A stretch of 64,000 nt of DNA from Coffea arabica (Eukaryota > Streptophyta > Magnoliopsida > Gentianales > Rubiaceae). Positions 56,898 through 64,000 of the stretch are shown piece after piece (positions within the stretch are counted from its first letter, which is position 1; every line of letters begins with the position of its first letter). Position numbers and translations under genes: made by a program. The DNA is taken from positions 19,848,501 through 19,912,500 of the forward strand of contig NC_092323.1 in NCBI RefSeq assembly GCF_036785885.1. The letters are read 5' to 3'. Below the pieces are notes generated by a model, which ran no database searches, was not told the DNA's origin, and was given only the letters and a program-made list of their open reading frames with translations.

Positions 56898-58707
56898 TGA
56901 CGTGCGCGGAGTATACATATACAATTAAGCTCATTCTAATCAAGTTTTACATTTATAAACTCCTAAATACCCCACACGCGATTTATCGCAAGTATACGAA
57001 TCGTGAGCGAGTATAGGGTATTAAGGGTCAATCCCACAAGGAAGATTGCAATTACCGGTACTACTAAAGCTTCTCTATTATTTAGACTATCAATGAATTA
57101 TAACAAATTAAACCTACTGAAATTATACAAAATAACAAATGAAAGCTCCTTAGATTGTGGTATCCCTAACTACTCATGCAAGTGCTATAATTGGATCATT
57201 GAATACTACTATCTAGGCTAGTTATAGTGTAATTTCCTTAAACATGTGAAACCTACTTTCGTAGTGAATCAACTATACTCGTAACTAATCCATACCTATT
57301 CTCATGGTTATGAAATTAGCTACAAGTTCATTTTTTCAGTGAAATTACATGAAATGAATCACTAAAAACCACATAAGTGCACCTCTACTTTCGTGAGTGT
57401 ACTCCCTATGTTTAGCACTTCTTGAACCAGTGTTAAATCTCAATTTTCATTGCAGAAACAACACCTTAGATAATCACAATTAATGGTACCAGATTAATCA
57501 TGATTTAAAGAGCCAAAGTGTTAAATAACTTGCTCAAATCATAGCAATCAAATAACCAAATAATAAACACTAACAATCATAGAAAGTTCAACCAAACCCA
57601 AGGTATAAACTTTAAAAATACATAATGAACACAAAATCCAGAACTTGTATATTAACTAAACTTGGAATCAAGTACAAAAGATAAAGAGTTTGGAAGGAAT
57701 ACAACCCTTGTCACATGAGCTTTCTTCCTTGCCGTCTTCATCCTCCATCTTCATCCTAATCTAGATAATAAACAAGAATGGACAAACTATACTACTCTAT
57801 ACTAAGCTAAACTAACACTAGGGAGATGAAAGAGCTACATTTCTGCAACTTCAAGCTTCTCCCGTATGTCTCTCTCTATTCTCCTTCTATGGTCTCTCTC
57901 TATTCTGTCGTTGGATCCCCCTTCAATCTTGCAATCTTGGCTATTTTATGATGAAAGATGTCAAGAAATGAGGCCTCCACCTTCCTTTTACAGCTGGAGA
58001 TGTTTCTCACATGTCTAGCAACGCATGTGAGTTGGTGGGAGTGAAATTGAGTTTTACGCGTACATAGCAGCCCTTTCTGACCACAATCCGGCCAGGAATC
58101 CGGCCAAATTCCGGCCGGATTGCTACAGTGACCATTTGGTCACTTCTGGTTCAATTTTCAGCTCTGCTCCGATTTTGCATCAATTTCCACTGAACTTTTC
58201 TTGATGATAAAAGCTGATTTAGCTCTTGACCAAAATATGAAACTTGTAGCTCTTTGAGTTAGCTTTGCAATGCATCAAGAATCACCTCATTTGGATCTGT
58301 GTAGGCTGAGAAATGACCAAAATACCCTTGACTGCTCATTGCCCTGTTTCAGCTTCGACCAAACGAAATTGGCTACTGTACTTCGGCTTTTTGACTTGGA
58401 AAACCTTCAAACTGGATTCAGATGTTTTCACCAAAGTTGTAGATCTATCTCTTATCTTCAAATTAGTTTAAGAATCATCTCAATCCGATCATTGTAGCTC
58501 AAGTTATAGCCAAAATACGAAAATGTGTCAAAACTGTCAAAATGCGCAAAATTTCACTAAAAAGTGATAAAAGTCTCATTTAATCACTTAAAAGCATTTT
58601 TCACCAATTATAACCAAAATGATTCATTTTCTTCCAATAATATAATCAAAGTGACTAAAAATAATATAAAATATCATACAATTATTACGTAAATTAGTCA
58701 CTTATCA
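56898..58707 (-). repeat. Athila-like 3' LTR
   Basis: On the minus strand it starts TGATAAGTGACTAATTTACG immediately after a purine tract and ends ...CCGCGCACGTCA at the junction with LINE coding sequence, giving 1810 bp with TG...CA ends. It contains a CCGGCC-repeat patch at 58085-58125. The outer boundary could be 2 bp further out (TGTGACG). The open frames inside are not coding. Confidence 0.65.
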
Positions 58708-58720
58708 AACTCCCCCACAC
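58708..58720 (-). other. Polypurine tract of the Athila-like element
   Basis: Minus strand GTGTGGGGGAGTT lies directly before the LTR start TGATAAG at 58707. It supports both the orientation and the LTR boundary. Confidence 0.6.
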
Positions 58721-60137
58721 TTGAATCATTGCTTGTCCGCAAGCAATCCACACATAATCAACTACAATGATTCAAGAGGTGAAACAATATATGCATTTTG
58801 TCCAATTTAATTCCTCAAAACTTGGAAAATAATCATTATACAATTGTTCAAATTACACTAAATACTCATAATATCAAGTAAAGGAAAGATAATTATACCC
58901 TAATTTAACAAGTTAAACGTAATCTCTTACCCTAATCTAATTTCACAAATAAGTAAATCACATAGTCAATTTATAGCATTCCTCCTCCTATAATCATCTT
59001 TTTTTATTATTATTATTTTACAACTAAGAGGGATTTATTCATACTACTTTTACTTAAATAGTGAGAACGCCTTTTTACGCGAAAATCGACACTTTTAGGT
59101 GAAAATTTCCGGTTACTCAACATTTCACCTATTCAAGTTGCTATGCATACTCTTAATTCAAGTACCTTTTTACGCGAAAATCGACATTTGTAGATGCCAA
59201 CCCCCGGTTACTCGGTACAAAAATCATTGGAGTAGAATAATTTTTACTTTCTTTTCTTCTCTTTTTTTTTCTTCTCTTTTTTTTTCTTTTTTTTTTTTTA
59301 AAAAACAAAGAACAATAAATAGATATTCCCTCTTAGAAAATATATAAGAATAATCAAAGGAGAAGTATAACCTTTTATCAACTATATCAATCACTTACTT
59401 ATAAAATTAAGTAAAGAGAAGAAATCTCATTAAACATGTAAAATTATAGGCGCAATTTTCCTCACTTTACCGAATATATTTTCTAAAATGTAAAAATTCT
59501 AATTGCATAATAACTATTTCCGAGTTAAATGAGGACTAAACTTTCCAAAATACATATAAAGTTTCAACAATTGGAAGAATTAAACACTTAAGGTTGGAAT
59601 ACTTTGGCCCTTTTTGAAATAAAAATGAAAAAATTGAAGAACTTTTGGGCTATAGTGAAATATTGGAAAAAATTTTAGAAAATTTTTTACAGAGTTTCTC
59701 CTTATAAATGGATGAAAACTCCCTGCCAACAAACCCAATTTCAAGCAAATTATCCACATGGCAAATAATTCAAACATAATTCCAACATTTCTAAGCATTT
59801 AAATCCACAAAATATCATCACCTAGCAAGTATATGCAAGTTCAATATTTTGCTCCCCCACACTTAAATTTCACATTGTCCTCAATGTGAGAAAAGAAAAA
59901 TAAATAAAGAGTAAAAGAAAATACTGCTCAATTGAACATGCGCAATCCGACTCCATGTCCAAGTAATGAATTTCCAACCTTAAGTAGTCCGAATCACTAA
60001 CACCACAACAGAGATGAAGATCACTTGGATTAGTTCACACAAACGAAATAAAAAAATCACTAAAAATTAAACTTCACAAATACTACAGAAAATAAAAGGA
60101 AAACTAGTGGCAATGTCACGAGGTGACGAGCACTCCC
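58721..60137 (-). other. Non-coding 3' region of the Athila-like element
   Basis: AT-rich region between the transposon-protein ORF and the purine tract. It contains a second GTGTGGGGGAGC sequence (about 59850, minus strand), which may be an internal purine tract. A TTTTTACGCGAAAATCGACA phrase is duplicated (about 59070 and 59166). No genes. Confidence 0.5.
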
Positions 60138-61429
60138 TCAAGTAGTTGCTTGGTCAGGTGACGATGGTGGAGTCGGAGGAGCTTCAATACCCAACTTGGT
60201 CTCGATGCGACGAAGACGCTCGGAGTTCCGTTTGTTCTCTTGGCGGCTCTTCTTCACTTCAGCCTCGACGCAAAGTAGCTTATCCATTATCTTCTTCAAA
60301 AACGACCGAGTGTCCTGGGGTGAGGATGGACGACGGGAGGAAGACGGCTCAGTTGAGATCGGTGAGGTGGTTGTTTCAACCCCTTGAGCTCCTTCAATAC
60401 GTTCAATCTCAGCTGCCTCCTCGTGCCGAATGTCTCCTTGAGCACCTTCTTGAGTCGAAGGACCACCGACGTCTTTACTTTTCAGAATGAACCTGCAAAA
60501 ATCTAGTGTAAAGACATCATTCTTCTTGAGACCTGTAGGGATAGCATTAGAAAAATCCACTCCAACCCTTTGAAACTCAAAGGTCAAGAACCGAGGATAT
60601 GAGAAGGCATGTTTGATGTCGTTATTGCGAACCACAGCCCACATGTGGTTGGTGATAATGCTTCCCAATGGAATGCCTTGGATATTTCCTAAGCCATGCT
60701 CCATTTTATCCAAGAAGTAGATATCACTTGTGCGCACCTCATTGGTTCCACGTTGCGACTCCGGAAATGATGAAGTCAATACCGAATATCGCCCAGTCTT
60801 CCGAGTGGCCTTGTACTCAACCCCCAAGCGTACAAGTGCCTCTAGCATGTTCCAAGAGTCCAAATCATTGGATTTAAATGCTTTCTTCAAATCTACCTTA
60901 CGCCCCACATCCGAAACATGAGATAGCGCTCCAAATCAGCTCTATGGACTCGAACTGTTCTCCCTTGCACTGTACTGGTAATCACTTCCGTGTCGTAGTG
61001 AAAAACCTTTTTGTCCTCCACATTGGCGTAGAATTCTCGGACAAGCTCCTCATAATAGAAATTTGGGATGTTAAAGAAGTTTTCCCATCCCAATTTGGCA
61101 AAGGAAGCCTTGAGATGGTAGACCTCCTCAACATCCGGAGTGATATCTTTCTCCACCAATACCTTAGCTCCCCTCCTACCATTGTACCAAGCTTCATTTT
61201 CGGCGGAGGTAAAGCGCGACTTATCATATGGGACTTCCTCCTCTTGTTCTCCTTGTGCCTCTTGTTCCTCTTGTTGTTCTTGTTGTTGATTCTCCTCCTC
61301 GGATGACGGCTCGTCTTGAAGCGCAAGGCGTCTACTCGCTTTTCTTTTCAAGCGCGGTGGTCTAGACGTAGAAGGTTCTCCTCTCTTATTGGGAGGTGAT
61401 TTCACCGCACCTTTCTTAGTGCGAGCCAT
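60138..61429 (-). pseudogene. Athila-type putative plant transposon protein, frameshifted
   Basis: Two overlapping minus-strand frames form one protein. The first (61429-60893) starts MARTKKGAVKSPPNKRGEPS, has an acidic/Gln-rich linker, then a folded region (LGWENFFNIPNFYYEELVRE, then FYANV and ADLERYLMF). The second (60908-60138) continues with VDLKKAFKSNDLDSWNMLEA, MEHGLGNIQGIPLGSIITNH, and a low-complexity plus coiled-coil C-terminus. A one-base shift near 60905 separates them. The folded part resembles the PF20167-type putative plant transposon protein domain found downstream of pol in Athila-like elements, where an envelope-like gene may also occur. I see no signal peptide or clear membrane segment, so an envelope role is not supported. 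Function unknown. Confidence 0.6.
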
Positions 61430-62971
61430 TGTACCTAATTAAAATTATTAAATGTTAACTTCATTGAATTGGTACATTGCTAAGTAAAGATAATGAAAAC
61501 TCATTCACTTTTACCTCTTTATCTTTAATTAGCCAATCTTATCAACTTACTCACATAATAATTAGCAATTAACTTCATAAGCAAGACTTTACAATTGATT
61601 ATCAACAACAAATGCTTCTTTCATTTTTTTTCCAAATAAAACACTTAAGCATAAAACGTCCAAATAAGTAGAGAAAGCAACTAAACAATCACACAACTTA
61701 CTCCCAACTTAATGACCTAAATAAGCATAATGAAATGCTAAAAAGCACATTAACCATGAGTTTAGACTTAAAAAGGTCATTAATTCAACTTTAATCAAAT
61801 TTTCTAGAATAAACATGCCAAAAATCAAAGGATAAGCTAATTAAGCCTAAATTTAGCATGTAAATATCCTAGAGCAATCCATTACTCTCATACAATTTTC
61901 TTCAATCCAATTGTCTCAATAATTTAGCTAATAGCTATCAAATCAAATTAATCCTCAAAATTAGCTAAAAATTGCTAAATTCACCAAATAATCACAAACC
62001 CATGAGTTAAACATCACCAATAATCATCAATAAGCTCAATAACATCATAAAGAGCATCAAACTTCACAAAATGTAAAAAATTCGAGATGCCCAAAAATAG
62101 AAAAAAGTGAAAATTGGCAAAATTCAAATGACAGCATTTGGTGAAGATTTGTTACCTCAAACTTGTTGATAGATGATTAATGATGCAAATGGTGAAGAAA
62201 CCCCCAAAAATTTCACTCCAATTTGGCCCCAATTGAAGAGTTCAAAAATTTGAAACCCTTGTTCTTCTAAAGCTCAAATCCAAATTACAACTTGTTTTTG
62301 AAGGATTTTAAGCTATGAAATCAACTCACAAGGGAAAGGAAAGTGTTTTGGTGTATTTAGTTTGGAGATTGGATGGTGAAAAGTTGAATTTTAGGAGTAG
62401 TGTGTGTTTAAGGTGTGAGTGTGTGTGTGAATTGAAGAAGAAAGGAAAGAAAGATTTGGGGGAATCCGTGCGCCTCTGGCCAGAATCCGGCCAGATTCTG
62501 ACCAAGCAATATTTTTTTTTTTAAATCCTATACATATCCGGCCTGATTCTGGCCGGATTTACTGTAGAAAATTTTTTATTTCTGCAGTTTTTCCTTCCGT
62601 TTTTCATTTAATCAAGCTTTCAACTCACCCAATTTTCAACTTTCTTCATTTTTTCCAAGAAAAACTCGCCTTAAACATGAAAAATGTGCTTTCTCAATCA
62701 CTCCACTTCGAAACATGAACTCATGCATCAATATAACTTTAGAATTAAGCACTTAAAATGCATGAATTGGATCAAGAAAACTCCCTTTTTGCTTCCTTAT
62801 AAGCTATTTTGCACTTGAAGCCATTTGCATAAACCATTACCATTGCCACCTATAAAACACACAAAAAACACTACTTAAACAACTTAAACTTACTAAAAAC
62901 AAGAAATTGTTGGGTTGCCTCCCAACTAGCGCTTCTTTATAGTTATTAGCTTGACTATATCACCTCATTTT
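61430..62971 (-). other. Non-coding spacer where pol would be expected
   Basis: 1.5 kb with no protease, RT, RNase H or integrase motif on either strand. It includes a CCGGCC-type patch (about 62475-62560) resembling the one in the LTR, and the conserved GGGAGGCAACCCAAC phrase close to the end of gag. Confidence 0.6.
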
Positions 62972-64000
62972 TCAAGGAGGCTTAGTTAACGAATAATCCA
63001 CCATTTTAGGCCGTGGTGGATCATTAAATGGTGACTTTATAGCAAAAATCACATGATCTAGTGATGTGAGAAATAAAAGTGACTTACCTATCCCAAGTGT
63101 TTCATAGATATTACCTTGAATATGCACCACTTGAGAACTTACCAAAGGAAATGTCATGAGAGTATCTTGGGCAGGAATACCTTTAGAACCTATACTTTCA
63201 CTGCACTCCTCAAGAGGGGTGAAAAATGAGTCATTAAAACTCACCTCTTGAGGCTCAAAGTTAGTTTCAAAGGTATTATCATGTGAAATGGATATTTGCT
63301 CATTGAAATATAATTGAGATTCATCATTTTCATCCAAATGCAATCCATTTTCACATACAACATTTCCACCATTCATGCTAGGATCATTTTGCAAATTATT
63401 AGAAGAAATAACTTCACACAATACATTCAATTGCTCATGTATTCTACCAAAGTGAGAAGCTAATTCATCTATTCTTTCCTCAATCTTATCAAAACGGTCG
63501 GAAGTTGCATTTGCTAGCTTTTCTATTGCTAAATCAAATTGATTACAATAATTTTCTACAGCTAGCTTCCAAGATGCATTAGAATCATTAGCTAATGGTT
63601 CATTCTCTAATTCCCAAGGCAGAGGTGCATTAGCTAACTTTTCTATTGCCAACTCCCAAGATGGTTTTGATTCATATTGGACACTTTCAGGTTGGTAATC
63701 ATAAAAATATGAATAATCACTATAAGTACATTGACTTTCCCAACCATACTCAGGAGAATTGCTCCAATTAGCACTATATTGATCACAACAGGGGTTGTAA
63801 TGCTCTAATTCATCATAATAATCCACATTTTGTGCTTGCATACATGTATTAGTAGCATGATAACTTTCACACAAGTCACAAATCACATGATAAGAATTAA
63901 AAGCATTAGCATTCCTCTCTTGCTCAATTTCATGCATAATTGTATCCAGTTGAACTTGTAACATCATAACATCAAATTTAGTCTTTAAGCACCTTATACC
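62972..64000 (-). CDS. Athila-like gag, C-terminal part (runs off the window)
   Basis: A minus-strand frame is open from the window edge to a stop at 62972. An ATG at 63967 is not the true start, because the frame stays open upstream to 64000. Near its beginning is a zinc knuckle C-x2-C-x3-H-x4-C (CDLCESYHATNTC, about 63847-63885), followed by an Asn/Tyr/Ser-rich region, which is the order in Athila gag. Next come two repeats of a phrase like SWELAIEKLAN, a helical segment (SDRFDKIEERIDELASHFGR), and an acidic C-terminus ending SPFNDPPRPKMVDYSLTKPP. No internal stop is visible, so this part could still be translated. No protease follows. Confidence 0.6.
   Translation of the reverse strand, partial: GIRCLKTKFDVMMLQVQLDTIMHEIEQERNANAFNSYHVICDLCESYHATNTCMQAQNVDYYDELEHYNPCCDQYSANWSNSPEYGWESQCTYSDYSYFYDYQPESVQYESKPSWELAIEKLANAPLPWELENEPLANDSNASWKLAVENYCNQFDLAIEKLANATSDRFDKIEERIDELASHFGRIHEQLNVLCEVISSNNLQNDPSMNGGNVVCENGLHLDENDESQLYFNEQISISHDNTFETNFEPQEVSFNDSFFTPLEECSESIGSKGIPAQDTLMTFPLVSSQVVHIQGNIYETLGIGKSLLFLTSLDHVIFAIKSPFNDPPRPKMVDYSLTKPP

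Larger units (their letters stand above)
56898..64000 (-). mobile_element. Athila-like LTR retrotransposon, 3' part
   Basis: On the minus strand from the right edge: gag (beyond 64000 to 62972), non-coding sequence with the GGGAGGCAACCCAAC phrase typical of Athila-group elements (about 62906-62935), an ORF for a putative plant transposon protein (61429-60138), a long AT-rich region, a purine tract GTGTGGGGGAGTT, and the 3' LTR (58707-56898). No protease, RT or integrase lies between gag and the second ORF, so this looks like a non-autonomous derivative. It is inserted in the LINE at 56897/56898. Its 5' LTR is outside the window. Confidence 0.7.

Noticed and set aside
1-64000. CRISPR arrays, bacterial operons, riboswitches
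   Set aside because: The introns, LTR elements and RPL4 show plant nuclear DNA. No spaced direct-repeat array or bacterial-type signal was seen.

Overview
This is nuclear DNA from a flowering plant, most likely a eudicot. It is AT-rich, has intron-containing genes, and is packed with plant-type retrotransposons and small DNA transposons. I cannot name the species from the sequence. The only clearly intact host gene is the gene for cytosolic 60S ribosomal protein L4 (RPL4/uL4), on the minus strand at 37409-39782: two coding exons, one intron, about 405 residues. Nearly everything else is transposon sequence in various states of decay.

Left part (1-25.7 kb): nested elements. A minus-strand Ty1/Copia element (5' LTR 4366-5341, tRNA-Met-type primer site, gag) is split by a 3.7-kb solo LTR (229-3940) with a 5-bp target duplication. 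Next comes a 19.7-kb Ty3 element of the Tat/Ogre lineage (5906-25609), complete in structure: two 3.5-3.6-kb LTRs, TTAAG target duplication, tRNA-Arg-type primer site, extra ORF1, gag-protease with a G-patch-like stretch, a probable intron, RT, two RNase H domains, integrase, a 3' region with tandem repeats, and a polypurine tract. Stop codons and a frameshift disable all its genes. It sits inside a Mutator-like MITE, whose right end reappears at 25610-25709.

Middle (26-50 kb): a 3.2-kb non-autonomous hAT element (26022-29214, 8-bp target duplication), a pair of foldback MITEs (31.9-32.3 kb), two intact Mutator-like MITEs with 9-bp target duplications (33750-34684 and 35409-36161) and a third diverged copy (45.9-46.7 kb) that holds a tRNA-derived SINE-like insert. 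RPL4 lies between them. Its upstream region (about 39.85-42.72 kb) is repeated in direct orientation at about 46.74-49.81 kb without a second RPL4.

Right part (50-64 kb): a decayed stretch resembling an endogenous plant pararetrovirus (zinc-knuckle and 30K-movement-protein-like segments, about 50.2-51.3 kb); an exon-intron pseudogene of a replication protein A large-subunit-like protein (52017-53290); the 3' half of a minus-strand LINE (54932-56897); and a minus-strand Athila-like LTR element (56898 to beyond 64000) that cuts the LINE. The visible part of that element has gag and a putative plant transposon protein ORF but no pol between them.

All assignments were made by reading translations and repeats by eye. 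No database search was run, and percent identities are deliberately not given.
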